From HXMU1420-13 sp963691715 (GTDB taxonomy: Bacteria; Bacteroidota; Rhodothermia; Balneolales; Balneolaceae), in the NCBI GenBank assembly GCA_963691715.1, contig OY829281.1, forward strand, positions 2,232,001 to 2,296,000: 64,000 nt of DNA, given 5' to 3'. Position numbers and translations under genes: made by a program. Positions within the stretch are counted from its first letter, which is position 1, and each line of letters opens with the position of its first letter. Below, in pieces: positions 18,863 through 29,096 of this stretch. Below the pieces are notes generated by a model. The model saw nothing but the letters and a program-made list of their open reading frames with translations, had not been told where the DNA came from and ran no database searches.

Positions 18863-21148
18863 CTAAAAATTGGAATGAGATCCACGATTTGTGGTAGCAA
18901 ACTCAAATTCTAAATTAAATTTACAATCAGTATCAACAGTGAATTCTGCATCAAGTTGTTTCAATTGAGCATGAATTAAATTTAAACCTAGATTTATGGG
19001 ATTCTTAAAATTTATTCCCTCAGGAAACCCTTGACCATTATCGCTATATCTAACTTTAAGACCCTTTCTAAACGTTTCTAATTTAATAGAAATAATGTTA
19101 TTTGTATTGTCATTAAAAGCGTATTTAAATGAGTTAGTAATCAATTCATTCAATAGTAAACCCAGAGGGATAGCCTGATTAATATTTAATTTGTAGTGGA
19201 TTACATCTAACTTAAATTCAACATGTTGATTCCGGTATTGCATAGTTGCGCTAATTGCAGGTACTAGTTTATGGAGATATGTATCAACATTTACTGAAGA
19301 TAAATCTTCAGTATTGTACATTAATTCATGAACCATCGCAATGGATATGATTCTATTTATACTTTGATCAAAAATTGCAGAAAGTCGATTATCGTCAACT
19401 TCAACTTTTTGTAGTTCCAATAAACCAGAAACTATGGCTAAATTATTTTTAACCCTATGATGTATTTCAGCTAACAATGTAGTTTTTTCTTTTAAAGAAT
19501 TTTCAATAAATGCTTCTGATTTTTTCCTCTCTGTAATGTCTTGGGTTATACCCATTATTCGAACAACTATATTATCTTCATTTTTGAGAGGTATCATTTG
19601 AGACTGGTAATGGTTTTCTCCAGTGCTAAATTCAAATATTGTAGATTCACCTGTGAGAGTTTTATTCAATAAATGATCAATCATTGTGGAATGATTTTTA
19701 CCTATTAATACTGGGTAATACCTTCCTATAAGTTGGTCTGGACTATCTAATTTAAACATTTCAACTTCCGCCTTGTTTATAGAAACTATACGCCCTTTCA
19801 CATCTAATTCATGTATACAATAAGGAGAGCTCGATATAAGGGTTCTTAATCGCCCTTCATTTCGTTTTAACTCTGTTTCAGCCTTAATTCTCTTGGTTAT
19901 ATTTATTGAAAAAACCGTTAAACCAATAATGTTATTATGATTGTCTTTAATCGGTGAAAACCAATTCTGCCAATAGTGATTTTTTAAATCTTGACCTACA
20001 ATCTCTTGAATAAAATCGAAGGATTCACCATTTAATGCACGGTTATAATTTACCATCAATAAAGCTCTATTCTTTTTTGGAACAACATCGAAAACATTCA
20101 TCCCTTTTCGTATTGGAATCCCATATAGATCACCTACAAGCCTTCGGTAATTTTCGTTAAATGCTATATAATTGTAAAAGCGATCTAATGAAAAAATTAC
20201 AATATTTTGAGGGCTTTCAAGTACCGAAGAAAGCAATTCTGAGTTGATCCTAAATAGCTCTCTACTATTTAACAATTCTTTAGATTTTTCTTGCAGCCTT
20301 TTTTCTAAATTTTGAGGTTTTCGAAATAAAAAGTAAGATAAGTAGCCAAATATTGAACTCAGAAAAAAAGAAAGGCAGCATAAAATTATTAGTTTTTCCT
20401 TTACTAGCTCATAATTTTTTTTTGATGCATATATTGATAGACCCAACTCTGCTATAGTTATTTCTTGAAAGTCTTTTGGGTTTAAATCATCAATTGTATT
20501 AGAATAATACAATTGTTGCGCATCTGATATTTCTAAATAATAAAGTTTTGAAAAAGAAGTTATATTTGAATTTCTTAAAATTATTTTTAAATCAATCACA
20601 GCTGTTATGACCCCCTTGGGTTCATTATATTTATTTTGAAATGGAGTACAAATCAATACAGAGAAAGTATCGCCTTCAAAATTATAAAGGCCAGATACAA
20701 AAATTGAATCTGATTTTGCTAGTTCTAAAGCTGTTTTAAATATTTGTTCGTTACTGAAATCTTCAATATCTGCAGCAACGGAGTAGATATGCTTAGTCTC
20801 ACCTTCTAAATCGATTCTTATTAATTTTATTCCTTCATATGTATTTAGTAAATGTTCTGTAAAACTATTTTTTTTATCACTGTCACCTTCATATTCAGTT
20901 ATAGAACTAGTATAAATATCAGTTGCCTTATTTATCTCACCGATCGAACGCTGAACACTATCTTTAATAATGATCAGTGTATTTTGAGTTTCTAATTGAT
21001 GGCCTTTTATTTCAATTTTATAAAGGGTATATGCTACGAATACACCTATACTAAATACAAGAATCCAAATAAGGAAACCAGATAATATGGGGCCTAATTT
21101 TTTTAAATTTTTACTCTTTGTGTTCAATAACCTTTTTTTATCAAACAA
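18863..21148 (-). CDS. Membrane sensor histidine kinase, CHASE-like/PAS/PAS/HisKA_2
   Basis: 761 residues. Order: first membrane segment (~22-45), an extracytoplasmic sensor region (~45-250) that resembles a CHASE-type domain, second membrane segment (~253-275), a PAS domain (~300-425), a second PAS domain (~430-545), then the HisKA_2 dimerisation region with the phosphorylatable His in 'AEIHHRVKNNLAIVSGLLELQ' and a HATPase domain with 'LGLLLNELITNSFKYAF' and 'YSDNGQGFP'. The next gene upstream is a close paralogue lacking the second PAS; both end in a common 'RGSHSN' tail. HisKA_2 kinases usually signal to stand-alone receivers such as the one encoded nearby. The signal sensed is unknown. 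Confidence 0.9.
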   Translation of the reverse strand: MFDKKRLLNTKSKNLKKLGPILSGFLIWILVFSIGVFVAYTLYKIEIKGHQLETQNTLIIIKDSVQRSIGEINKATDIYTSSITEYEGDSDKKNSFTEHLLNTYEGIKLIRIDLEGETKHIYSVAADIEDFSNEQIFKTALELAKSDSIFVSGLYNFEGDTFSVLICTPFQNKYNEPKGVITAVIDLKIILRNSNITSFSKLYYLEISDAQQLYYSNTIDDLNPKDFQEITIAELGLSIYASKKNYELVKEKLIILCCLSFFLSSIFGYLSYFLFRKPQNLEKRLQEKSKELLNSRELFRINSELLSSVLESPQNIVIFSLDRFYNYIAFNENYRRLVGDLYGIPIRKGMNVFDVVPKKNRALLMVNYNRALNGESFDFIQEIVGQDLKNHYWQNWFSPIKDNHNNIIGLTVFSINITKRIKAETELKRNEGRLRTLISSSPYCIHELDVKGRIVSINKAEVEMFKLDSPDQLIGRYYPVLIGKNHSTMIDHLLNKTLTGESTIFEFSTGENHYQSQMIPLKNEDNIVVRIMGITQDITERKKSEAFIENSLKEKTTLLAEIHHRVKNNLAIVSGLLELQKVEVDDNRLSAIFDQSINRIISIAMVHELMYNTEDLSSVNVDTYLHKLVPAISATMQYRNQHVEFKLDVIHYKLNINQAIPLGLLLNELITNSFKYAFNDNTNNIISIKLETFRKGLKVRYSDNGQGFPEGINFKNPINLGLNLIHAQLKQLDAEFTVDTDCKFNLEFEFATTNRGSHSNF

Positions 21149-21330
21149 TAATCTAGATACACCTCAAAGGAATGAAATGTTTAAAAAATAAGATTCAATT
21201 ATTTAAATCTGACTGTTGATACATTGACCATAAACACTACTGGATGGGTTAAAATTCCGTTACGCAATTTTAATCTTTAATTTATCAAACCAAAGAAGTA
21301 GGAAATAATATGAAAACAAACTATGAGTTA

Positions 21331-23256
21331 TCAATTATTTATAACTGATAAATTTGAATGTGAACCTCTACTCCGTGAAGTAAAATCAAAATTTAAAGTG
21401 AAGTTATTTTCAGTATCAACTGTATAAGAAGCCCCTAATTGGTTTAATTGAGCATGTATTAAGTTCAAACCTAATGTTTTAGGATGATCAAAATCAACCC
21501 ATTCCGGATATCCTTTTCCATTATCATAGTAAGTTATATAAACCTTGTCATCTACAGACCTCAAAGCCAGATCGACAAGGTTCCCATCCGAACCATTAAA
21601 AGCATATTTAAATGAATTCGTTATTAGTTCATTCAATAATAAACCTAGTGGGATCGCCTCATTTATATTAAGTTCATATTTATCGATTTTAAGATCAAAC
21701 TGAACGTTTTGAGCCTTATTTTGCATTGTCGCAGTTACGGCAGGAATTAATTTTTTTAGGTAGACACTCACATCTATAGAGGATAAATCTTCATTATTAT
21801 ACATCAGCTCATGTACGAGTGCAATAGAGATTATTCTATTGATGGATTGATCAAAGATTGCTGTTAAACTTTGATCTTCTACTTCACCTTTTTGTAGCTC
21901 CAATAACCCTGAAACTATTGCAAGATTATTTTTAACACGGTGATGAATTTCAGTCAGAAGCGTAGTTTTCTCTCTTTCAGCATTAATACGTTTAGTTATA
22001 TCTACAGAAAATACTGTAACTCCTAGTATGGCACCATTTTTATCCTGTATTGGTGAATACCAATTTTCCCAAAAGGTTTTCTGATTGTTTTGATCAATAA
22101 CTTCTTGTTCAATATTAAATGAATCACCTTTTAATGTACGATCTAAATTCTCTTTCAATGCTTTGGCCATCTTAGATGGATATATGTCTAATGGGCTTAT
22201 TCCTATTTGTACATTTAAATCAAAATATTTTCTTACTAATTCTTCATAGTTTCTATTGAAAGCTATATAATTCTCATCCAGGTCTAAAGAGTAAATAATT
22301 ATGTTTTGGGGACTAGCTAAAATTGAACCTAAGAGTTCTGAATTTTTTTTGAACTGATTTCTACTTTCGTATAACTCCAAACCACGTTCTTGTAATAAAT
22401 TTTCCAGTTCAATTGGCTTTTCAAAAAGTTTAAAAGACAAGTATCCTATTAAACCAGAAACAAATAGTAATATTAAGCTCTGTACCATTAAGTAAAATGG
22501 TAATTGTGTGCTTGACGAAAGATGGGCAAATAATTTCCAATCGCCCTCAGGTATTATTACATATTGTTCCTGTTTCCAATCTATATCTTTTGAGTTTTCT
22601 TTTTCAATAAAAAATTCTTCTTCTCCAGTAATCAAATTTAATCTAGAGAACTCAAAATCATACCTATCTGAGAACGACGCTATTTGCGATTGACTTAGTA
22701 ATGTTTCTAAGTACATGATCACTGCCGATACATCAAAATTCTCTCCATTTATATTAAATGGAAGTAATCCAATTACTCCTAATTTACCTTCAATAAGTTG
22801 TACAGGTCCCGAAAAAAAGATGTCATTATTATTGGCAGCTTTAAATAACTCTAACTTAATCCGCTCATTATTGTACAAGTCATATCCTAATATATTCTCA
22901 TAACCTTCTAAAGGATATACGTGGGTAACGACGCCATTTCTTATTAACTCTAAAACATTTACAGAGTTGTATTTCTCCATCAATGTTGATGCTGTCTCAT
23001 CAAAATCAACTACTTTACTTTTTTCATCAACAACTTGAGAAAGTAGTAAAGCAATACTATTTACCTCACGTATACTATATTGAAAACTTTGAGCTATGGA
23101 CTCAAGTACAATCCTTGTTTCTGCTTCTTGATTTTTTTTTCTGACTTGATGCTGTAATCCTATCAACAAGATACCTATGATTAATATCGATATACCTATA
23201 AATAGACCTGAAATAGTGGGAGATATTCTAGTATGTATTTTTTGCCCTTTATTCAA
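21331..23256 (-). CDS. Membrane sensor histidine kinase, CHASE/PAS/HisKA_2 (paralogue)
   Basis: 641 residues, paralogous to the downstream kinase. Two membrane segments (~12-32 and ~250-275) flank an extracytoplasmic domain with the CHASE-like stretch 'VYPLEGYENILGYDLYNNER'. One PAS domain follows (~295-420), then HisKA_2 with His in 'TEIHHRVKNNLAIVSGLLELQ' and a HATPase domain ('LLLNELITNSFKYAF', 'YYDNGKGYPEW'). Compared with its neighbour it has one PAS instead of two; the extra PAS in the other copy, or its loss here, is the main difference. The 182-base gap between the two genes allows separate expression. Tandem duplication followed by divergence is the likely origin. Confidence 0.9.
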   Translation of the reverse strand: MNKGQKIHTRISPTISGLFIGISILIIGILLIGLQHQVRKKNQEAETRIVLESIAQSFQYSIREVNSIALLLSQVVDEKSKVVDFDETASTLMEKYNSVNVLELIRNGVVTHVYPLEGYENILGYDLYNNERIKLELFKAANNNDIFFSGPVQLIEGKLGVIGLLPFNINGENFDVSAVIMYLETLLSQSQIASFSDRYDFEFSRLNLITGEEEFFIEKENSKDIDWKQEQYVIIPEGDWKLFAHLSSSTQLPFYLMVQSLILLFVSGLIGYLSFKLFEKPIELENLLQERGLELYESRNQFKKNSELLGSILASPQNIIIYSLDLDENYIAFNRNYEELVRKYFDLNVQIGISPLDIYPSKMAKALKENLDRTLKGDSFNIEQEVIDQNNQKTFWENWYSPIQDKNGAILGVTVFSVDITKRINAEREKTTLLTEIHHRVKNNLAIVSGLLELQKGEVEDQSLTAIFDQSINRIISIALVHELMYNNEDLSSIDVSVYLKKLIPAVTATMQNKAQNVQFDLKIDKYELNINEAIPLGLLLNELITNSFKYAFNGSDGNLVDLALRSVDDKVYITYYDNGKGYPEWVDFDHPKTLGLNLIHAQLNQLGASYTVDTENNFTLNFDFTSRSRGSHSNLSVINN

Positions 23257-23522
23257 TTAGCTATAAATTTTCAAATCTGTTAATTCTAATTATCGACCAC
23301 CCAATATTTTTTCTGTAACATCTTAAAATATTCTAATTAGAGGGATGGGTACTTCTAAAGTATAAAATAATATAATAATTTATATCAGTTATTTAGCTTT
23401 AAATTATTAATGATTAAATGTGCTTCATTTAGAAAGTATCTTTTACAAAATTCATTTTCGCAATATGTTTAATCTACAAGAACTTTTATTTTAAACTGTA
23501 TAAAAGGGCATCTAGTTAATGA

Positions 23523-24263
23523 TTAATCCATGAAATCCATAATTTTACCAGATTCTTTTTTATACTCATTTTCATTAAAGACATATAGCTGTACTGTTTT
23601 ATTTTTAAAGATATTCTCCTCCATGTTATATGGTACAATGCAGTTCATCGTATTTATTTTTTCATGAAAATTGCGAGTATTGAATTTCATATCGTAAACT
23701 TTTTCATATACTCTTTGCAACTGAGTAAGACTAAATTTAGCAGGTAATAACTTAAACCCTATTGGCTCCTGCTTCATCTTATTTCGAAGAGCTATAAGAC
23801 CCTCTCTAAGTATATAATTATGATCGAAACCTAAAGTACCTACATCGTTTACAGGAACCCATTTCACTTCTCTTCCTTTCCACTTCAGTTTAATATCTTT
23901 TGTGGAAAGAAGCGCAAAATACCCAATAGATACTACTGGAAATGAAGGATCTCTATCAATATTTTTTAACCATAATTTATCTAAAGGTTTTGAAATGCGT
24001 TCAGGATCATCAAATGTTCTAAATTTTTCTAGATAAATATTCTCAAGCCCAGTCAGGTCGAAAAGAATTCTACTTGCAGCGTCATCAATTTTTTCGTCTA
24101 TGTACACATGATTACCCGCAAGTGTGTAATCAGAAAAATAAAATACATATCCATTAGATTCATCGGTTAGTGTACGCTTAACAAGTAATACATTTAGGTT
24201 TTTAGAATCATATCCAAAAACAACACAATCTACCGATAAATGTTTATTTATTTCTTTTTGCAT
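23523..24263 (-). CDS. Nudix-fold transcriptional regulator (NrtR/AraR-like)
   Basis: About 246 residues when started at ATG 24263 ('MQKEINKHLSVDC'); the longer frame to 24302 adds 13 hydrophobic residues without homologous character. The N-terminal ~150 residues have a Nudix fold, but the Nudix box (about residues 50-73) is degenerate: the catalytic REXXEE is replaced by 'RILFDL', so hydrolase activity is unlikely. The C-terminal ~90 residues ('FSLTQLQRVYEKVYDMKFNTRNFHEK' region) form the winged-helix DNA-binding domain of NrtR/AraR-type repressors, in which the Nudix domain senses a sugar or ADP-ribose ligand. No sugar or NAD gene adjoins it, so the regulated genes are elsewhere. It may control its own promoter. 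Confidence 0.85.
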   Translation of the reverse strand: MQKEINKHLSVDCVVFGYDSKNLNVLLVKRTLTDESNGYVFYFSDYTLAGNHVYIDEKIDDAASRILFDLTGLENIYLEKFRTFDDPERISKPLDKLWLKNIDRDPSFPVVSIGYFALLSTKDIKLKWKGREVKWVPVNDVGTLGFDHNYILREGLIALRNKMKQEPIGFKLLPAKFSLTQLQRVYEKVYDMKFNTRNFHEKINTMNCIVPYNMEENIFKNKTVQLYVFNENEYKKESGKIMDFMD

Positions 24264-24302
24264 AGCCACAAAAATTATAAGTGTATATACAACACTATAC
24301 AA

Positions 24303-24575
24303 GTATATGCTAATTTTTCACCAATTGTACCACTGTAAAAAACTAAAATTTTATGGATCAAAACAAGAAAAAAAAGAATATCACCTAAATTATTTACTTT
24401 ATTTTTTGAAATCTAAATTATAATAGAATAATTATAATTTTTAAATTACTGATTTAAATGAGTTTAAAAACCTATTATTTTTAAATTATAGGGTATTAAA
24501 AATTCAACTTCAAGTAATACTAACCAAAGACTCTCTTCTAAGAAAAAATCAACTATGAAATTGTTTGCATAAATT
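24303..24575. other. AT-rich intergenic region upstream of the Nudix regulator
   Basis: About 270 bases of very AT-rich sequence with no open frame. Near the regulator start there are overlapping repeats of the type GTGTATATAC / AACACTATAC / AAGTATATGC, a reasonable place for an operator of the regulator, but no perfect palindrome was found. Confidence 0.3.
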
Positions 24576-24617
24576 CAAAAAAAAGCCCTGAATTACTAAA
24601 ATGTGAGCAATTCAGGA
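24576..24617 (-). terminator. Terminator of tRNA-Phe
   Basis: On the minus strand an 8-bp stem CCTGAATT / AATTCAGG with a 14-base loop is followed by GC and a run of eight T. It starts 12 bases after the tRNA and is a clear intrinsic terminator. Confidence 0.8.
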
Positions 24618-24628
24618 CTGTACCAATG

Positions 24629-24701
<73 letters not shown>

Positions 24702-24753
24702 TTTTGGAAGACGCAAAAAATACCGTCTTTCCTATCCAGAAACAATAAAAGAT

Positions 24754-26472
24754 TTAATTTTCTGCTACTTCTTTTAAATGTATATCTTTTAAGCGCATTT
24801 GTAATGTTCTTCGACCATTCCAAAAATTTTCTTCCAAAACATAAGCAATATCAAATGGCTGACCATTTCTTACCCCTGGTAAATATTCATGCATATTAAA
24901 TCCAATAGCATCAAATGTACCTGAATTATTCTGTTTAATTCTCATCTTTAAATGACCATTACCTACAACCGTTGGTATTCCTACTACCTTCACATTATTA
25001 CTTACAAATACTGGACGAGGATTTGATGGTCCGAATGGCTTAAATTGCGCTAAAAGTTTCCAAAATTTCATATCAATGTCTGAGAGTTTAAGGAGTGCAT
25101 CAACCATAATTTCAGGCTCAAAAGCAGAGCTTGAAAGCCCATTATATGCGATTTGATTTATCCTACGCCTAAACTCTGGAAGATTATTTTCATCTAACGT
25201 TAACCCTGCAGCAAATTCATGCCCTCCAAATTGTTCTAGTAAATCTTCACACTCTTTCATGGCATCATAAATATTAAACCCTTTTATACTTCTAGCTGAT
25301 CCTTTTAATTTTCCTTCCACGTTGCTCAACATTATTGCGGGTCTATGAAACATATCAACCAAACGAGAAGCTACAATACCTATGACACCTAAATGCCAAT
25401 CTCGTTTATAAAGTACAAATGTGTTCACATCTTCAATATCTAGCTCTTCATCGATCTGGTTAAGAGCTTCTTCCATTGTTTTTGTATCCTTATCACGTCT
25501 TCGAAGATTGATAGATTCTAGTTCATTAGAAAGAGATTTAGCCTCTTCATAGGTTTCTGCTATCATAAGTTTAACAGCGGTAGAAGCATCTCCCATTCTT
25601 CCGGCTGCATTAATTCTAGGACCAATCGAAAATACAATTTTTGATGTTGAAACATCTTCAACAGGCATTTTTATTAGCTCCATCAACGTTTTTATACCGA
25701 CTCTAGGATTATTTTGAAGCATTTCTAATCCTGCACGCATTAAAATTCTATTTTCACTAACAATCGGCACTATGTCGGAAGCAATAGAAATTGCAATTAA
25801 ATCTAGAAACTTAAATGCTATTGAATCTGGTAGTCCTAGCTTTTTAAGGGTTCCTTGGATTAGTTTAAAACCAACTCCAGCACCTGATAACCCATCAAAT
25901 GGATAATTACAATCTAGTCTTTTTGGATCTAAAACAGCAATAGCATCTGGTATACTGTCTCCAACAGTATGATGATCACATACGATCAGGTCCATACCCT
26001 TCGCTTTAATTTCTTTAGCTTCTTCAATGGCTGTTATTCCACAATCAACAGATACAATTAAGTTACAACCTATTTTTTCTGCATATAAAATACCTTCTGG
26101 GTTAATTCCATACCCTTCTTTAAAACGATGAGGTATATAATAATCTGCATCTACACCAAAATCTCGCAAAAATGTATATAGACTAGCCGTAGCTGTTGTT
26201 CCATCAACATCATAATCTCCATACACTAGTACTTTTTCACTCTTACGTATTGCTAACGCTAATCGCTCAGTCGCTTCTTCCATATCCTTCATTAAAAAAG
26301 GATTGTATAAGAGGTCTATAGTAGGTCGAAAAAAAGATTTTGCATCATCATATGTTTTTATGCCACGGATAGCCAACAAATTGGCTATGATATCCGGAAC
26401 CCCAAGTGCCTGCTTTATTTCGGACACATATTTTTCTGGTTCCGGCTGTGCGTATACCCAGCGGAATGACAT
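24754..26472 (-). CDS. recJ: Single-stranded-DNA-specific exonuclease RecJ
   Basis: 572 residues, a normal RecJ length. It degrades single-stranded DNA 5' to 3' in recombination, base excision and mismatch repair. The DHH-family motifs are intact: 'VYGDYDVDGTTA', 'SVDCGI', 'VCDHHTVGD', 'LDPKR' and 'SGAGVGFKL'; the DHHA1 domain shows 'GGHEFAAGL' and the C-terminal OB region follows. The start is the first ATG, preceded by a 288-base divergent gap to leucine dehydrogenase. The tRNA-Phe gene follows 53 bases after the stop. Confidence 0.96.
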   Translation of the reverse strand: MSFRWVYAQPEPEKYVSEIKQALGVPDIIANLLAIRGIKTYDDAKSFFRPTIDLLYNPFLMKDMEEATERLALAIRKSEKVLVYGDYDVDGTTATASLYTFLRDFGVDADYYIPHRFKEGYGINPEGILYAEKIGCNLIVSVDCGITAIEEAKEIKAKGMDLIVCDHHTVGDSIPDAIAVLDPKRLDCNYPFDGLSGAGVGFKLIQGTLKKLGLPDSIAFKFLDLIAISIASDIVPIVSENRILMRAGLEMLQNNPRVGIKTLMELIKMPVEDVSTSKIVFSIGPRINAAGRMGDASTAVKLMIAETYEEAKSLSNELESINLRRRDKDTKTMEEALNQIDEELDIEDVNTFVLYKRDWHLGVIGIVASRLVDMFHRPAIMLSNVEGKLKGSARSIKGFNIYDAMKECEDLLEQFGGHEFAAGLTLDENNLPEFRRRINQIAYNGLSSSAFEPEIMVDALLKLSDIDMKFWKLLAQFKPFGPSNPRPVFVSNNVKVVGIPTVVGNGHLKMRIKQNNSGTFDAIGFNMHEYLPGVRNGQPFDIAYVLEENFWNGRRTLQMRLKDIHLKEVAEN

Positions 26473-26760
26473 TGTTTACTTTTCCTTTATTTTTACTTTT
26501 ATACATAAGAGGTTATCTGGCGACCAAACCAAGACACCAAACTAGAGCTTATTCTCTAGAGAGTTTTATACTTTAAAATACACTTTTGTTGATAACTTTC
26601 ACTATGGGCTTTCATGGTTTGTGCTTTTTAGTCGTATAAATTTTGAGCTTTTTTTTATAACATCTTGTTTGAGTTAAACAAAATAACTTTTGATTAGTTT
26701 TTTTTCCCAGAAAGCGAGATTTTTGGAAGCGGTTCCAATCAATAAAATCTAAATTTAACC

Positions 26761-27936
26761 ATGATCGAAACACCATCAGTAGCTAAGCATTCTAATCCAA
26801 ATACTTCCACGGAGCTAAGTATTTTTGATGCTTTAGAAAATATGGGTCATGAACAAGTTGTTGTATGTTCAAATCCTGAAACAGGTCTTAAAGCAATCAT
26901 TGCTATTCACAACACAACACTCGGCCCGGCTTTAGGGGGAACTCGAATGTGGATGTATAACAATGAACAAGAAGCACTTAAAGATGTACTCCGTTTATCA
27001 AGAGGAATGACTTATAAAGCTGCAATTTCTGGTTTAAATCTTGGCGGTGGAAAAGCTGTAATCATTGGTGATCCTTATAAAGATAAAAATGAAGCCCTTT
27101 TCCGTTCATTTGGCCGATTTGTAGACTCTCTAGGTGGTAGATATATCACCGCAGAAGATGTAGGCATGAATGTGCAAAATATGGAATGGATTTATTCGGA
27201 AACAAAATTTGTGACCGGTATTTCAGAGTCATTAGGCGGTAGTGGCAATCCATCACCCGTTACTGCCTTCGGTGTTTATATGGGTGTAAAAGCAGCTGCC
27301 CAAAAAGCCTATAGTTCAGATTCATTGGAAGGAAAGAGAATTTCAGTACAAGGGGCTGGAAATGTAGCCTCCGTATTTGCTGAACACTGCGCCAAGGAAG
27401 GGGCTAACGTATTTATAACCGATTTATACATCGATAAAGCTAAATCCGTAGCTAATAGAATTGGTGCAACATTAGTTCATCCGGATGAAATTTATAACCT
27501 AGATGTAGATATTTTTGCACCTTGTGCTTTAGGTGGAGTTGTAAATGATCACACTATCCATCAGTTTAAGTGTAATATCATTGCTGGGGGCGCAAATAAT
27601 ATTCTGGAAAATGAAGATATACACGGAAAACTCTTGATGGATAAAGGAATTATCTATGCTCCTGATTATGTGATTAATGCCGGTGGTATAATAAATATTT
27701 CGAGCGAATTAGAAGGTTACAACAGACAACAAGCTCTAAACCGAACTGAAAAAATTTATGAGACTACATTGAACGTATTAGATTATTCAGAAAAGCATGG
27801 TATCCCAACGCACAGAGCATCTAATGAGTTAGCGGAAAAGCGTATTGCAGAAGTTGGAAAACTTCGTGGCATGTATACATCAAATAGCAAAATATCTGGG
27901 CGTTTAGGTGAGATGTACAAGCTAGATAATCGATAA
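26761..27936 (+). CDS. Leucine dehydrogenase (Glu/Leu/Phe/Val dehydrogenase family)
   Basis: 391 residues, NAD-dependent oxidative deamination of branched-chain amino acids. The substrate-binding part has 'LGGTRMWMY' and the catalytic Lys in 'LNLGGGKAVI'; 'SPVTAFGVYMG' and the nucleotide motif 'VQGAGNVAS' follow. The overall pattern is that of leucine/valine dehydrogenases rather than glutamate dehydrogenases. The N-terminal ~18 residues are extra relative to typical leucine dehydrogenases, so an in-frame later start is possible. hslO follows 76 bases on, on the same strand. Confidence 0.9.
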   Translation: MIETPSVAKHSNPNTSTELSIFDALENMGHEQVVVCSNPETGLKAIIAIHNTTLGPALGGTRMWMYNNEQEALKDVLRLSRGMTYKAAISGLNLGGGKAVIIGDPYKDKNEALFRSFGRFVDSLGGRYITAEDVGMNVQNMEWIYSETKFVTGISESLGGSGNPSPVTAFGVYMGVKAAAQKAYSSDSLEGKRISVQGAGNVASVFAEHCAKEGANVFITDLYIDKAKSVANRIGATLVHPDEIYNLDVDIFAPCALGGVVNDHTIHQFKCNIIAGGANNILENEDIHGKLLMDKGIIYAPDYVINAGGIINISSELEGYNRQQALNRTEKIYETTLNVLDYSEKHGIPTHRASNELAEKRIAEVGKLRGMYTSNSKISGRLGEMYKLDNR

Positions 27937-28012
27937 AAAAGAATAAAATCCTTATCTTTAAATTCCCACATAGAATCACTACTTGGGGTTTTTGTGCACA
28001 AAGGTTTTATTA

Positions 28013-28915
28013 ATGAATATTGAAGATTTTCGATTTAAGGATCGAATCGTTAAAGGCATTACATCTGATAATAATTTTAAAATTTCGGTAGTAAAAACTA
28101 CGGACACCGTTAGAGAAGCAGCTAAACGTCATGAGCTAGGACTGCTTGCTACTGTGATTTTGGGCAAAGCAATGACAGCCACAATGTTACTGGCTTCTGA
28201 ATTAAAAAAGGAAGAACGTATACAACTTAGATTGGATGGAAATGGACCACTGGGTAGTGTAATTGCAGAAGCTAATAGTTTAGGTGAAGTACGAGGTTAT
28301 GTAGGTAATACACATGCGGAATTAGACTATTCTAAACCTGGCGTATCATTAGGCGATGGTATTGGGGTGGGGGTGCTAACTTTTACAAAAATTTTATATA
28401 ACAATGCTCAACCTAGAGTTAGTACAATCGAAATAATATCTGGTGATATCACCACTGATATCGCGCACTATTTAGTACAATCAGAACAAATCCCATCTGC
28501 TATTTTATTGGATGTTGGTATTGATGAAAATGGTATCCTCACACAGGCAGGAGGACTTTTATTACAGCGACTACCGAATGCACCAGATGGCCAAATAGAT
28601 ATGTTACAAGAGCGACTCGGTTCTTTCCCTCCGTTAGATCAACTATTATCCGAAGGTGAGTATATAGATACAATTATGGAAAAAGCCATTTCCCCAATAA
28701 AGGTAAAAGAGTTAAGTCGGCAGCCAGTAGACTTTTTCTGTCGCTGTTCTCGTGACCGTTTTTTAGATGCTTTGTCTATGCTTAGTATCGACGATCTCAA
28801 AGATCTTAAAGGAGAAAGCCAAGAAATAGTATGTCATTACTGTAATAATCGAGAACATATCACAAAAGAAGAAATTGCATCATTAATTACTGATGCACAA
28901 GCTAGATTAAATTAA
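28013..28915 (+). CDS. hslO: Redox-regulated chaperone Hsp33
   Basis: About 300 residues. Hsp33 becomes an active holdase when its zinc-bound cysteines are oxidised. The zinc centre is visible near the C-terminus as 'FFCRCSRDRF' and 'VCHYCNN' (C-x-C and C-x-x-C). The N-terminal domain has the typical 'LLATVILGKAMTATMLLASELK' helix region. The open frame extends to a TTG at 27983, but ATG 28013 begins the conserved 'MNIEDFRFKDRI' segment and is the more likely start. Same strand as, and 76 bases after, leucine dehydrogenase. Confidence 0.94.
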   Translation: MNIEDFRFKDRIVKGITSDNNFKISVVKTTDTVREAAKRHELGLLATVILGKAMTATMLLASELKKEERIQLRLDGNGPLGSVIAEANSLGEVRGYVGNTHAELDYSKPGVSLGDGIGVGVLTFTKILYNNAQPRVSTIEIISGDITTDIAHYLVQSEQIPSAILLDVGIDENGILTQAGGLLLQRLPNAPDGQIDMLQERLGSFPPLDQLLSEGEYIDTIMEKAISPIKVKELSRQPVDFFCRCSRDRFLDALSMLSIDDLKDLKGESQEIVCHYCNNREHITKEEIASLITDAQARLN

Positions 28916-29096
28916 TACCGCTTACTAAAGAGATTTTAATACGACTAAAAAATTATATGTGATTCATTCACTGTTAATAATAGATAACGCCAATTTTTTT
29001 TCAAGAACGAAGCTTTATTACAACTCGTTAATGACAAGGTATCCAATAAATTGAACATCACATTTCCAAGATATTTTAAAATAATAGGTTAGCTTT

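Noticed and set aside
24303..24575. Candidate small RNA in the very AT-rich gap before tRNA-Phe
   Set aside because: No promoter-terminator pair or stable structure other than the tRNA terminator.
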